NCBI RefSeq assembly: GCF_019226825.1
Contig: NZ_CP076642.1
Location: 496,001 to 560,000 of the forward strand
DNA length: 64,000 bases
From: Vibrio ostreae
GTDB taxonomy: Bacteria; Pseudomonadota; Gammaproteobacteria; Enterobacterales; Vibrionaceae
Direction: 5' to 3'
Of the stretch, positions 9,047 to 18,841 are shown one piece after another (the first letter of the stretch is position 1; the number at the start of each line of letters is the position of its first letter). The position numbers and the translations under genes were made by a program. The notes beneath the pieces were generated by a model that did not search any database, was not told the DNA's origin, and saw only the letters and a list, made by a program, of their open reading frames with translations.

Positions 9047-9394
9047 TTACGCAGGAGTCACTGACTTAAGATTTTCTGAAGCAAGTTTGTCGATGTCTTC
9101 TTTAAATTCTTTGGCAACTGACTGCAGCTTGGTGCTGTCGTCCATCATTTGTTGAGACAGTTTAGTCAGCACACCCAATTGTTGAGAGCTGAACGCTGTC
9201 ATAGATGCCACGTCTTTAACATCGCTGGCTGCTTTCATTTGCGCCAGACCCAGCTCGCTGTAAGTGCGAATTGAGTTCAGTTGCAGTTCAGTCAGAACTT
9301 CAACGTTTTTAGCAACCAGTTTGTTGAACTTCACATAAGGTTCTAATGTTTTTTCAGTTTGATCCGTGAAAGTTTTGAAAAAATCCGTATACAT
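9047..9394 (-). CDS. phaP: PhaP, phasin granule-coat protein
   Basis: Small amphipathic protein (115 aa) that coats PHA granules and sets their number and size. It is mostly helical, with a phasin-like segment (FKTFTDQTEKTLEPYVKFNKLVAKNVEVLTE) and no signal peptide or membrane segment. AGGAGATA precedes the ATG. It lies between phaA and phaC; the following hairpin would let phasin be made in excess over synthase, as structural proteins usually are. Confidence 0.9.
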   Translation of the reverse strand: MYTDFFKTFTDQTEKTLEPYVKFNKLVAKNVEVLTELQLNSIRTYSELGLAQMKAASDVKDVASMTAFSSQQLGVLTKLSQQMMDDSTKLQSVAKEFKEDIDKLASENLKSVTPA

Positions 9395-9497
9395 ATTGTA
9401 TCTCCTAGTGAATGAAATAAATTCTCAATTTGCTCTAAAACTTTTGCACTGCCTTTCAAACCGCCGAGTTCTCCAAGATAAATCCTTATCTGAGGAG

Positions 9498-10706
9498 TTA
9501 CTTAGCTGCTTTAATAACCACTGCAGTTCCCATGCCACCACCGACACACAGTGAGGCCACGCCGTAATCCTGACCACGACGCTTAAGTTCATGAATCAAT
9601 GTAACCATAATACGGTTACCAGAGGCGCCCAGAGGATGCCCCAGAGCGATAGCGCCGCCATTCACGTTAGCCTTATCGAGAATCGACTCTGGCGTGACGT
9701 TATGTTCAGCACATAATCCGTGCACAACGCCCAATGCTTGTGCAGCGAACGCTTCGTTGAGCTCAAACAATTCAACCTGATCAATGTCAAGTTCCGCTTT
9801 TTCCAGTGCCTGCGTGACCGCGTTCACCGGCCCCAGGCCCATGACACTCGGGTCAATACCGGTTTGTGCATATCCGATGATTTCCGCCAAAGGCGTTAAA
9901 CCATAAGCTTCAACGGCGGACTGAGAAGCGACGATGATGGCACTGGCACCATCGTTAATACCGGAAGCATTGCCCGCTGTAACCGTCCCTTCCTTGTTAA
10001 AGGCCGGACGGAGTGATTGCAGACGCTCCAGAGTCGTTCCCGATTTGGGATATTCATCAACAGAGAAGGTCACCGTTTCGCGGCGCTGCTTCACTTCAAT
10101 CGGTACAATTTCGTCTGTGAATTTACCGGCTTCAATCGCAGCAACCGCTTTCTGCTGACTACTCAGGGCAAAACTGTCCTGCTCTTCACGGGATAACTCA
10201 AACTGAGCCGCAATATTCTCGGCCGTTACACCCATGTGGTATTGATTAAATACATCGGTCAGGCCGTCGGCGATGAGCAGATCTTTCATTTCAAAGTTGC
10301 CCATTTTATTGCCGTCACGCAGCGAACTCGGAGAGGCGAAAGGAATTTGCGACATCACTTCTACGCCGGCTGCCACAACCACTGAGGCATCTCCGGCACG
10401 AATGTGGGCCACGGCATCCATCACCGCTTTCATACCACTACCACACACCATGTTAACGCCATACGCAGGTACTGATTCGGGAATACCCGCATATAATGCC
10501 GCCTGACGACCGACCCCCATGCCCTGACCGGCACTGATTACGTTACCCATAATCACTTCGTCTACCTGAGCCGGGTCCACGTTGCCTGCCAGCAAAGCAC
10601 CTTTCACTACTTCTGCCGCCAGTTTACCGGCCGGAACGTCTTTCAATGAGCCGCCAAAAGCGCCAATCGGGCTACGTTTAGCCGCAACAATAAATACTTT
10701 TTCCAT
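9498..10706 (-). CDS. phaA: PhaA, acetyl-CoA C-acetyltransferase (beta-ketothiolase)
   Basis: Condenses two acetyl-CoA to acetoacetyl-CoA, the first step of PHB synthesis. The nucleophilic Cys is in NMVCGSGMKAV (about residue 88), the His in GGAIALGHPLGASG and the second Cys in ASLCVGGGMGTA. I start at MEKVFIVAAKRSP (10706), giving 402 aa; the longer open frame to 10784 overlaps phaB coding sequence and adds a non-conserved leader. GGGAG precedes the ATG, 13 nt after phaB. Confidence 0.95.
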   Translation of the reverse strand: MEKVFIVAAKRSPIGAFGGSLKDVPAGKLAAEVVKGALLAGNVDPAQVDEVIMGNVISAGQGMGVGRQAALYAGIPESVPAYGVNMVCGSGMKAVMDAVAHIRAGDASVVVAAGVEVMSQIPFASPSSLRDGNKMGNFEMKDLLIADGLTDVFNQYHMGVTAENIAAQFELSREEQDSFALSSQQKAVAAIEAGKFTDEIVPIEVKQRRETVTFSVDEYPKSGTTLERLQSLRPAFNKEGTVTAGNASGINDGASAIIVASQSAVEAYGLTPLAEIIGYAQTGIDPSVMGLGPVNAVTQALEKAELDIDQVELFELNEAFAAQALGVVHGLCAEHNVTPESILDKANVNGGAIALGHPLGASGNRIMVTLIHELKRRGQDYGVASLCVGGGMGTAVVIKAAK

Positions 10707-10719
10707 CCTGCATACTCCC

Positions 10720-11460
10720 TTACTGCATGTATAAGCCGCCGTTGACCGACAGAGTCTCGCCCGTGATGTATGCACCGGCATCACTGGCTAAAAAGCTCAC
10801 TGCTGCTGCAATCTCTTCCGGCTTCGCAAGACGTTGCATCGGAACTTGTTGAACAATGGATTCGAGAACTTCAGCACGCATCTGCTCAACCATTGGAGTC
10901 GCGGTATATCCCGGAGCTACCACATTGACAGTGACACCACTACGAGCTCCTTCAGCAGCCAGTGCTTTTGAGAAGCCAATCATGCCCGCTTTCGCAGCAG
11001 AATAGTTGGTTTGCCCGAGCTGGCCTTTCAAGCCATTCACTGACGAGATGTTAATGACGCGGCCACCGCCTTTTTCGCACATCGCAGCAAACAGCGGTTG
11101 AGTCACGTTAAACACACTATTCAAATTCGTTTCGATGACATCCTTCCATGCCGCAGCTGTCATTTTCTTGAACATACCGTCGCGGGTGATGCCTGCGTTA
11201 TTAACAATGACATCAACGGTACCTTCCTCCTCGAGCAATTTTTCCAAGCGCTCGGCGCACTCTTCCGTATTAGTAACGTCTAGCTCAAACAGACGAACCT
11301 GCTCTTCGGTAAATTGCTTTTCCTTGAACCAATCCAATGCGCAATCATATGCGCCGGTGTAATAGGTAGCGATGACTCGATAGCCATCAGCAACCAGTGC
11401 AGAAGAGATAGCGGAACCAATTCCACCTTTAGACCCAGTAATCAACGCGACTTTTTTCAT
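10720..11460 (-). CDS. phaB: PhaB, acetoacetyl-CoA reductase
   Basis: NADPH-dependent short-chain dehydrogenase (246 aa) that makes (R)-3-hydroxybutyryl-CoA. It shows the TGSKGGIGSAI nucleotide-binding loop, NNAGITRDG, the catalytic Ser in NISSVNGLKGQLGQ and YSAAK. The segment NGLKGQ is typical of PhaB rather than FabG. First gene of the pha operon, behind a long AT-rich region. Confidence 0.94.
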   Translation of the reverse strand: MKKVALITGSKGGIGSAISSALVADGYRVIATYYTGAYDCALDWFKEKQFTEEQVRLFELDVTNTEECAERLEKLLEEEGTVDVIVNNAGITRDGMFKKMTAAAWKDVIETNLNSVFNVTQPLFAAMCEKGGGRVINISSVNGLKGQLGQTNYSAAKAGMIGFSKALAAEGARSGVTVNVVAPGYTATPMVEQMRAEVLESIVQQVPMQRLAKPEEIAAAVSFLASDAGAYITGETLSVNGGLYMQ

Positions 11461-12774
11461 TTATGACTCCATTCAAAAGAGTTAGCAGGTTTTATGCTTT
11501 TTTCATCCATAATTTAAGCCAGAGCTAAACCATTATCGATAATTTAATCTTTTATTCCTTTGCAAAGAATTTTTCGTGCGCTCCTTATTTAAATTAAACC
11601 TACTTTGTGACAATTCAAATTAAATCGGTGCCTTTTGTCATATTTTTGACTAACATCTCACTGAGGGTGAAATGTTAATTATTTGTTATATATAATATAA
11701 ATTACTGATTTTAAACAATTTATTTAGATTTTACTCTTAACAAAAATGGCATAAGACATTGATTAAAAAGACTTTCTTTGATTCAATTCACGTTTCATCA
11801 ATCTTGATAAATATCAATAAGTTACCGGGAACATTAATTTATAGATTTGTTGCGCACCAATTTATGACAAGGCGATTGCACTTTCATGGTGAAAAGGAAA
11901 ATATTTTTGCACTTTATTGGTGATTCATGAGTTAAATTAATTTAAACATTATAAATTAATTAACCATTGCATATTAAAAATTTATTTTATCATTAAATAA
12001 TAAATTCATTTATGTTTTAAATATTAATATAACATGTTTGATATTGATAATATTTAAATACCCCACCAATGTATTGGTAAGATCTCACCCTATCTCAATG
12101 TATAATAATAACTAAATTAGTATAAACTAATGATAAAATGGAAGTTCTCTAATCGAAGCAAGGCAATTATCAGAAAAATTTATGAATGACAAGCACAGAA
12201 AGAAGGCACTCAAACCAAAACCTAAGTTCAATTCAAACAAACACAGATAATTACCACATCAGTAAACATGATATTCGTGCATTGTTTTAGTGCATGTTTC
12301 GGGTGTTAATCTGCAGTAAATTTGTGCAATGCCTCGTTCCGCCCTGTACATCCCCCAAACCTGATTATGCTCAACGCACAAACGGCCCATGATTAAGACA
12401 TTTGTACCTGACCCCACGCTAAGCCCGGGCAAACAACATCAACCCGGGAGAATTTCATGAGGTAAGGTGTAAGAAAATAAATTTTAGTGCGGAATGACGT
12501 GACAATGTCACTTAATCTATCACTGTCGATTCAAGCCGTCTGGTGATCGTATGCTTGTCACCTGCTTGCCATTGGGAGGCTGTTGCAATCCCTGCAGAGA
12601 TGTTACCGGTTCAAATCGTTTTAGAACCCGGTGCGCTCCAGAGCCACTCTCTTTTTGTATCGACCATTGGCTGGTCACAAGGTCATATCGACGACTGAGC
12701 GGCAGCTCGGAGCTACTCGATTGAACGCTATAAATGCTATTGGATACCCGAACTTCTGCTGGGTACTATTAATG
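11461..12774. other. AT-rich intergenic region upstream of the pha operon
   Basis: About 1.3 kb without a convincing gene. Roughly 11500-12120 is very AT-rich with many runs of A and T and several TTGATA/TATCAA-like words. A CCCGGG-based inverted repeat lies at 12424-12450. A lysine-rich 22-codon frame (12182-12250) lacks a good ribosome-binding site. The pha promoter must lie in the right-hand part just above 11460, but I cannot place it with confidence. Confidence 0.5.
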
Positions 12775-13452
12775 CTACTGGGCGTTATAGAAGATCTCTC
12801 CAGTCTGGACATTGAGATAGATCTTATCAGCCTGACTTAAGCCACCGCAGTATATGAAATACACATCGCGATTCTGAAACTTCACCGAGCGCACCCAGCC
12901 ACCCAGTTCGGCAAAATCATCCGGGTCGCAAGTGCCCTCTTTGAGCAATTGATCGGTCTTTTGTAAAAAGATACTTTCAAACTCAAGCAAGTCATCTGAT
13001 TTGGCGATATAAGCAGCCAGGGTTTTGTTACGTTCGTCTGCGGTGATGACCGGCGCCTGCTCACTGAGACCCGACAAAGGGAGCCATTCAGCAATCTCAG
13101 GGCCGCCTTCCTGGTAAACGAAGTACTGACTCACCCGTCCCCAGCCATCTTTCTTTTCATACAGATGTACTTTATCGCCCCGATACATCCAGCGTTCAAC
13201 AAACGCGTCTTCATTCGGTGCTTCACGTACCCCTAATTTCGGCAATTCCACGAAGTAATCCATCACCTCCGGCTTAGGCACATCAGGCTGACCAGGTTGT
13301 GATTCCGTCTCCTGGGGGGCTGGCGTATCTTTCTGTCCGGCTTTGGCCGCCTCTGCCAGCTCATGCATCGGTTGATAATAGAACAGGTAATAACCCGCGC
13401 CGGCACCACCCAGTCCCAACAGCAACATCACAATCATCAGTATTTTTTTCAT
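12775..13452 (-). CDS. Membrane-anchored SH3-like domain protein, function unknown
   Basis: Starts MKKILMIVMLLLGLGGAG with an N-terminal membrane anchor (about residues 3-25), then a proline/glutamine linker and an SH3-like region (about 70-140: LGVREAPNEDAFVERWMYRG ... GWGRVSQYF) and a C-terminal region with two cysteines (CDPD, YCGG). Expected in the periplasm. The open frame extends to 13476 but the ATG at 13452 gives a clean anchor. Diverges from the next gene over about 97 bp. Confidence 0.75.
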   Translation of the reverse strand: MKKILMIVMLLLGLGGAGAGYYLFYYQPMHELAEAAKAGQKDTPAPQETESQPGQPDVPKPEVMDYFVELPKLGVREAPNEDAFVERWMYRGDKVHLYEKKDGWGRVSQYFVYQEGGPEIAEWLPLSGLSEQAPVITADERNKTLAAYIAKSDDLLEFESIFLQKTDQLLKEGTCDPDDFAELGGWVRSVKFQNRDVYFIYCGGLSQADKIYLNVQTGEIFYNAQ

Positions 13453-13549
13453 TGATGCAGAGGCTCCGTGTCTCAATCAGGATAAATGTGGCACAGCGCT
13501 CATTTATCCTAATCTATACTAAATTAACACTCACTAATGACCTATCACC

Positions 13550-14122
13550 ATGACCGGAAAGCGAGCATGCTTATTGATTATAACGGCCGTTATTTACATG
13601 ACTTTACCGCAGCAAAGTCATGCGGTGCAGTGTAACGAACAAGAATGGAATAAAGCACTCAGTTCTCAACAAACTTTAGACCAGCGTTACAATTTACTCG
13701 CCTCCCAATACAACCTGTGGCTACCTAACTTCCAACACGCGGTTTTTCTGCATCAGGAATTTACCCAAAGTGAACTGCAATTTCTCTGGGACAGCAATCG
13801 ACATGACATTCGCACTAAAATCGCCATGCAGCTAGAAAGCGCGCAGAAGGCGAGCAGAGATGTGATCAACCTGCTGTTTTTACTCGATGAGACGCCAAAA
13901 TATATCGTCATGCAAACCGAGCAGTGGTTTCAGCTGGGAGAAAAATGTAAAAATGAAGGGCTGATGAGCAATTACTTTTCAGCTGAGCTCTATTTGAAAT
14001 CAAACCAGGAGCTGAAAGGCTCACTCGATGTTCTGCGTCGTTCTTTGCAAACGATGCAAAATTACTACGACTATGAGATTTCCGCCTTATCTGCTCTGAC
14101 CGAGATCACCTCCAGCCCTTAG
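13550..14122 (+). CDS. Secreted helical hypothetical protein
   Basis: 190 aa with a signal peptide (LLIITAVIYMTLPQQSHA) and then an all-helical region with repeated heptad-like stretches (EQEWNKALSSQQTLDQRYNL; ELKGSLDVLRRSLQTMQNYY) and two cysteines that could pair. I do not recognise a family. Its position upstream of a diguanylate cyclase with a periplasmic sensor domain suggests, weakly, a periplasmic partner. Confidence 0.7.
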   Translation: MTGKRACLLIITAVIYMTLPQQSHAVQCNEQEWNKALSSQQTLDQRYNLLASQYNLWLPNFQHAVFLHQEFTQSELQFLWDSNRHDIRTKIAMQLESAQKASRDVINLLFLLDETPKYIVMQTEQWFQLGEKCKNEGLMSNYFSAELYLKSNQELKGSLDVLRRSLQTMQNYYDYEISALSALTEITSSP

Positions 14123-14385
14123 GAAAACTAGGGTTTACATTGTAAATCCCGAATCTCCATTCGATTGATTAACTTTATCTTATTGTTTATCCCTTCGAGC
14201 GTACACGTATTGAATGGTGTTCCCCATATTTCCTGCAACTCCCTGCTTCGTTAGAGCTACGGTCAAACACCAGCTAAAGAATGCGACATACTTTAGTTTG
14301 AACTAACGCACGAACCGGAAATTTTGGAAGCGACATCTCATTATGAAACGCTATACTGTCGCTGTCATTTTTTAGTTAAGTTGCT

Positions 14386-16275
14386 ATGCCGTCAACGTTC
14401 ACCAAATACATCGGTCAATTCGTACTCGTCTTGTTCATCATCGGATTTGTGCCGGCACTTTATTTCGCTCAGGAATTTGCCAAGCTTGAAGGGCAGGCTT
14501 TGGCATTGGAGGAACAAAAACAGAGAGTGAAGCTCGACTTTAGCAAGCGTGAACTGGTGTCTTCACTCAACGAAGCTTACAAAACCTTTACCACTCTGAC
14601 CAACAACAGCCTTTTTCACCGGGCGGTCAGTAATCCGAATGAATTCAATATCGAGGCCGTGCAGGATTTTTGGTTATTGGTGGCCCGTACTCTGGGAGGC
14701 TATTCCAGCCTGAGTTTTATTGACCGCACAGGACAAGAAACCATACGTGTTGATTATATTCGGGGGATGGCGGTAGCCATAACCGATACGGGGTTAATCA
14801 ACCGTAGCCAGTACGATGAGTTCCTGACGGCACAACACCTTAAATCGGGGCAGATCGTAGTGGTCGGCGGCAATCAGTTTCACGCTCTGACCGCAACTTC
14901 AAAACAACCCGTTTTGCATTTCGTGACACCGATAGACTCTAACGGTGAACGGGCTGGTTACCTGGTCGCTGAAGTCAGCCTGGAATACATCTATCAGCAA
15001 ATGCTCGGAACCGATGATCCATCAGCCGGTTTGCCCAGCCTACTCAATAGTCGTGGCGATGTTTTGATGACGTTAGACAACCATCAGAACATTGAAGTCT
15101 TCCCGACAACCAACCTGGCCCTTACAATGCCAGAGTTATGGCAACACATTGAAAGTTCGCAGCAGGGAACACTGTTTGCTAAGGACCAATGGTTCAGTTT
15201 TGTTACGATTTCACAGGGCCAGACGTTAGCAAACGTTCAGCCGTTGATTCTGCTGGAAAGCTTTGACGTTCAGGCATTACAGCCACTTATCCGCAGCAGC
15301 AAAAACCGCTTGTTGTGGCAAATGTATGCCATGTTCTTTGTGATCACCTTAATCGCATTAGGATGCATCTGCTGGAATCGTAATCATCACAAAAACAGTA
15401 TCGAAAGTAAGCTCGCCCGCGCCGCGATGAATGGTATGTCTGCGGTCTTGATTACCGACAAGAACAACCGCATCATCAAAGTGAACAGTGAATTCACCAA
15501 CCAAAGCGGCTATTCATTTGATGAAGTTAAGGGTAAACAACCGTCTATCTTTGCCTCGGGTAAACATAACCAAGAATTCTATCTCAATATGTGGAAGTCT
15601 TTGCAGGAAGATGGCTCCTGGGAAGGTGAAGTCGTTAACCGGCATCGTGACGGCCATGAAATCACTGAAATCCTGCGTATCCAGACTATTCTCGATGATG
15701 ACGGTATCATCCAGTTTTATGTCGCTTCCTTCGTTGATATCAGCCAACGTAAAGAACTGGAAAACCTGCTGCGCGATCAAAGTGAAAAAGACGGCCTGAC
15801 GGGGATCTGGAACCGACGTAAATTTGATCAGGAGTTCTCATCCGAATGTATGCGGGTCAAACGTTATCCCGAGCAGGAGCATTCTTGCCTGGCTATCGTT
15901 GATATTGATCACTTCAAACGGATTAACGATAGGTTTGGCCACGCTCGCGGTGATGAGATTCTCCGTAATGTTGCCGTTTGCCTGCGCACCGAACTGCGCG
16001 AATCGGATTTTATCTCACGCATTGGTGGTGAAGAGTTTGCCATCATAATGCCCCACACTTCGCTCGAAGAGGCTGATAAGGTGTTGAACCGCCTGCGGGT
16101 CGCGATTTTTGACCAGTACAAAGGCGAGCTTTCTATCAGCAGCGGGATTACAGATGTGACGGAATCTACCGGCGATGTCTATCAGAGAGCCGATCTGGCC
16201 CTTTATGAATCAAAAGCATCGGGACGCAATTTGGTCTCGGTGCTCACCAGCACAGAAATGGTGCATTTTGCCTGA
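14386..16275 (+). CDS. cdgD: PAS-GGDEF diguanylate cyclase with periplasmic sensor (CdgD-like)
   Basis: Makes cyclic di-GMP in response to a periplasmic signal. Membrane segments at about residues 8-26 and 308-330 flank a Cache-like sensor domain; a PAS domain (about 335-455, ITDKNNRIIKVNSEF) and a GGDEF domain follow. The active-site motif is GGEEF (about residue 547), catalytically competent, and RESD lies exactly five residues before it, an intact inhibitory I-site. The symbol rests on resemblance in order and domains to V. cholerae VCA0697, from memory. Confidence 0.88.
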   Translation: MPSTFTKYIGQFVLVLFIIGFVPALYFAQEFAKLEGQALALEEQKQRVKLDFSKRELVSSLNEAYKTFTTLTNNSLFHRAVSNPNEFNIEAVQDFWLLVARTLGGYSSLSFIDRTGQETIRVDYIRGMAVAITDTGLINRSQYDEFLTAQHLKSGQIVVVGGNQFHALTATSKQPVLHFVTPIDSNGERAGYLVAEVSLEYIYQQMLGTDDPSAGLPSLLNSRGDVLMTLDNHQNIEVFPTTNLALTMPELWQHIESSQQGTLFAKDQWFSFVTISQGQTLANVQPLILLESFDVQALQPLIRSSKNRLLWQMYAMFFVITLIALGCICWNRNHHKNSIESKLARAAMNGMSAVLITDKNNRIIKVNSEFTNQSGYSFDEVKGKQPSIFASGKHNQEFYLNMWKSLQEDGSWEGEVVNRHRDGHEITEILRIQTILDDDGIIQFYVASFVDISQRKELENLLRDQSEKDGLTGIWNRRKFDQEFSSECMRVKRYPEQEHSCLAIVDIDHFKRINDRFGHARGDEILRNVAVCLRTELRESDFISRIGGEEFAIIMPHTSLEEADKVLNRLRVAIFDQYKGELSISSGITDVTESTGDVYQRADLALYESKASGRNLVSVLTSTEMVHFA

Positions 16276-16440
16276 GCACCAAGTTGATGCATATAAAATC
16301 ACAATATCGCATCAAACTAGTGCATTAGTGAGAACTTATGTAACCCAAAGCCCATATTCGACAGTGTTTTCAATATTGGCGTGAAACTTGTACTACTCTC
16401 TAAGATGGTTATGAATTGCACATATTTAGGGAGAAATAAG

Positions 16441-17655
16441 ATGCAAGATACCTTAGCAGTCGTGCTTGCCGGTGGTGTCGGCTCGCGACTATCCCCGCTA
16501 ACCGATGACCGCGCTAAACCTGCCGTACCATTTGGCGGTAAATACCGTATTATCGATTTTACACTTACCAACTGTCTGCATTCCGGGTTACGTCGCATCT
16601 TGGTGTTGACGCAATACAAATCGCACTCGTTACAAAAGCATTTACGCGATGGCTGGTCCATATTCAATCCTGAATTGGGCGAATTCATCACTGTGGTCCC
16701 CCCACAAATGCGTAAAGGTGGTAAATGGTACGAAGGGACGGCCGACGCCCTGTTCCACAACATGTGGTTACTGTCGCGCAGCGATGCCAAACACGTCGTT
16801 GTTCTGTCCGGCGATCATATCTATCGCATGGACTATGCCGCGATGCTGGATGAGCACCGTGAAAAAGGCGCGGCACTGACTATTGCCTGTATGGATGTTG
16901 CACGCGAAGAAGCAAAAGCGTTTGGTGTAATGGCGATTGATGACGAACACCGTATCACGTCATTCATTGAAAAACCGAGCGATCCGCCATCTATGCCAAA
17001 CCGGCCTGACCGGAGTCTGGCATCCATGGGGATCTATATCTTCGATATGGCTGTGTTACAACAAGTGCTGAAAGAAGATGCGGAAAATGATGCTTCCAGT
17101 CATGATTTTGGTAAAGACATCATCCCGAAACTGATCCCTGACAATAACGTCTACGCTTATCAGTTTGGTGACGAAAAAGGTCGGGTTGCCAAAGATAACT
17201 ACTGGCGCGATGTGGGTACCATAGATTCGTTCTATGAAGCCAATATGGATCTGCTGGAACCTGTTCCGCCAATGAATCTGTACCAGAAAAACTGGGCGAT
17301 TCGTACTTATGAACCGCAGTTGCCACCAGCCCGGACCGTCTCCTCCGCCACAGGTAATGAGGGCATTTTCATCAACTCCATCATCGCCAACGGCGTAGTC
17401 AACTCTGGTGGTTCCGTGCAACACTCGGTCATTTCATCCGGCGTACGTATCAACGATAGTGCAACCATTGTTGATTGTATTCTGTTTGACGATGTTGAAG
17501 TCGGTGACGGTTGCCAGTTGGTCAATTGTATTATCGACAAACACGTAAAAATTCCGCCGCATACCCAGATCGGACTGAATCCGATTGAAGATGCGAAACG
17601 TTTCCGTATTTCCGAAAAAGGCATAGTGGTCGTTCCGGAAAGCTACCAGTTCTGA
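16441..17655 (+). CDS. glgC: GlgC, glucose-1-phosphate adenylyltransferase
   Basis: Makes ADP-glucose from ATP and glucose 1-phosphate, the committed step of glycogen synthesis. The N-terminal nucleotidyltransferase has VVLAGGVGSRLSPLTDDRAK and GTADAL; the C-terminal half is the left-handed beta-helix. 404 aa from MQDTLAVV; AGGGAG precedes this ATG, so the upstream ATG at 16381 is not used. No glgA, glgB or glgX is nearby; it stands alone after the GGDEF gene, as I recall for the second glgC of Vibrio. Confidence 0.93.
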   Translation: MQDTLAVVLAGGVGSRLSPLTDDRAKPAVPFGGKYRIIDFTLTNCLHSGLRRILVLTQYKSHSLQKHLRDGWSIFNPELGEFITVVPPQMRKGGKWYEGTADALFHNMWLLSRSDAKHVVVLSGDHIYRMDYAAMLDEHREKGAALTIACMDVAREEAKAFGVMAIDDEHRITSFIEKPSDPPSMPNRPDRSLASMGIYIFDMAVLQQVLKEDAENDASSHDFGKDIIPKLIPDNNVYAYQFGDEKGRVAKDNYWRDVGTIDSFYEANMDLLEPVPPMNLYQKNWAIRTYEPQLPPARTVSSATGNEGIFINSIIANGVVNSGGSVQHSVISSGVRINDSATIVDCILFDDVEVGDGCQLVNCIIDKHVKIPPHTQIGLNPIEDAKRFRISEKGIVVVPESYQF

Positions 17656-17702
17656 ACCCACGAATCGCCGCTGTTACTAAAATGGTAACCGGCCATCAGT
17701 CG

Positions 17703-17729
17703 AGAGGAGTCACGCAAGGTGATTCCTCT
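17703..17729 (+). terminator. Hairpin downstream of glgC
   Basis: AGAGGAGTCAC and GTGATTCCTCT form an 11-bp stem (one G-U pair) around GCAAG. Only weak T content follows, so termination is likely but not certain. Confidence 0.5.
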
Positions 17730-17825
17730 TCACCGCCGCCCCATCTGCCCTACTCTGCCTATAGGTATAACACGTAACACTCAGTGCCTCTTAATCACTG
17801 CGAAGCCATTTCCACGATTCCCCAG

Positions 17826-17873
17826 TTAACTGTTTAACTGTTTAACTATTTAACTATTTAACTATTTAACGGT
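17826..17873. repeat. Six tandem 8-bp repeats covering a stop codon
   Basis: Units TTAACTGT x2, TTAACTAT x3, TTAACGGT x1, head to tail. The stop codon of the homocysteine methyltransferase gene (17858-17860) lies inside the fifth unit, so copy-number change would alter the protein's last residues. Confidence 0.85.
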
Positions 17874-18841
17874 TTATCATTCTTTCCTTGACGGTAAACG
17901 GGTAAACAGCTTGCGACAATTCGCTCTAAGTGACGGGTGTCGGTACCACAACACCCCCCGACAATGTTAACGTGGCGCATTGACTTACTGAGCAGCTGTG
18001 TGTAGTCAAGGCTGAGCTGGTGCGGATTACCATCGTCCAGCTTGGTACACTGTTCCAATTCAGTGTGACTCAGTGCGGAGGCATTGGCCCTAAGGCCATG
18101 TATGCGCCTAACCCAAGGTTCACCACCACTGACGGCGGCCCTGAAATGACTTGGATGAGCGCAATTGATCATGTAGTACGACGGATAAGCATCGGTATCG
18201 AGTTCAACCTGACAAATCGCTTCACCTAACGGTTGACCTGACGGCAGACGGCCATCAGTTTCAACTGTAAACGAAATCACCACCGGCATGGCGTGCCGCC
18301 TGGCCGCCATAGAGATGCCAATCGCTTCCTCGGCATAAGTGAGCGTCAGCGCGGTAACCAAATCCGCAGCTGCGGTGGTAAAACTGTGGATTTGAAAATC
18401 GTGATAATCATCGGCTTCCTGAGCGGTCATCCGTTGCTGTGCGATGTAACCATCCCCACGGGGACCGAGACAACCACTGATCACCACCGGAGTGTGCGGC
18501 GATTCATACTCCTGACGAATATCAAGTAACAAACTGACGGCTTTGCGTATTTCCGTTTCAAGCTGTGCCAGACTGTATCCCAGACGTCCACCGTACTCCG
18601 GATTGGCCCGCCAGGTCGCCGTTTCCAAAATTAAACCGACGTCATGGCGTCGGGCTATCTCAGCGTAGGAGGAATAATAGCGCCTTAAGGCTCGCTCTCC
18701 CTGCTCATTTTGCAGCAAAACAAAAGCGGCAAATACAGGTAAATCAAAATGTTCCAGATAGATCAGCGTCGTTTCCAGGCCACCATCAGTCATAAAAAAT
18801 CCACCTTGAAGCTGGGGTAATGCATATCTATATTTAGCCAT
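17858..18841 (-). CDS. Homocysteine S-methyltransferase family protein
   Basis: Cobalamin-independent, zinc-type methyltransferase that moves a methyl group (for example from S-methylmethionine) to homocysteine. 327 aa; zinc ligands fit the NCAHPS segment (about residue 230) and GGCCGTDTRHL near the C-terminus. FMTDGGLETTL is the family N-terminal motif. I start at MAKYRYALPQ (18841), preceded by AGGAGGGGAG; the 16 extra upstream codons look non-coding. The C-terminal few residues are written by an 8-bp tandem repeat. Confidence 0.88.
   Translation of the reverse strand: MAKYRYALPQLQGGFFMTDGGLETTLIYLEHFDLPVFAAFVLLQNEQGERALRRYYSSYAEIARRHDVGLILETATWRANPEYGGRLGYSLAQLETEIRKAVSLLLDIRQEYESPHTPVVISGCLGPRGDGYIAQQRMTAQEADDYHDFQIHSFTTAAADLVTALTLTYAEEAIGISMAARRHAMPVVISFTVETDGRLPSGQPLGEAICQVELDTDAYPSYYMINCAHPSHFRAAVSGGEPWVRRIHGLRANASALSHTELEQCTKLDDGNPHQLSLDYTQLLSKSMRHVNIVGGCCGTDTRHLERIVASCLPVYRQGKNDKPLNS

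Noticed and set aside
12182..12250. A 22-residue Lys-rich peptide (MNDKHRKKALKPKPKFN...)
   Set aside because: No convincing Shine-Dalgarno, AT-rich setting favours Lys codons by chance; mentioned only within the intergenic description.
12424..12470. Possible cyclic-di-GMP (GEMM) riboswitch suggested by GGGCAAAC near a GGDEF gene
   Set aside because: The second conserved box (GACGCAAAGC type) and the tetraloop are missing and the element does not precede a gene in the right orientation.
12600..12660. tRNA-like T-loop words (GGTTCAAATC) in the intergenic region
   Set aside because: No acceptor stem, anticodon arm or D-loop could be folded around it.
17826..17873. CRISPR-like array
   Set aside because: Units are 8 bp with no spacers; it is a simple tandem repeat.
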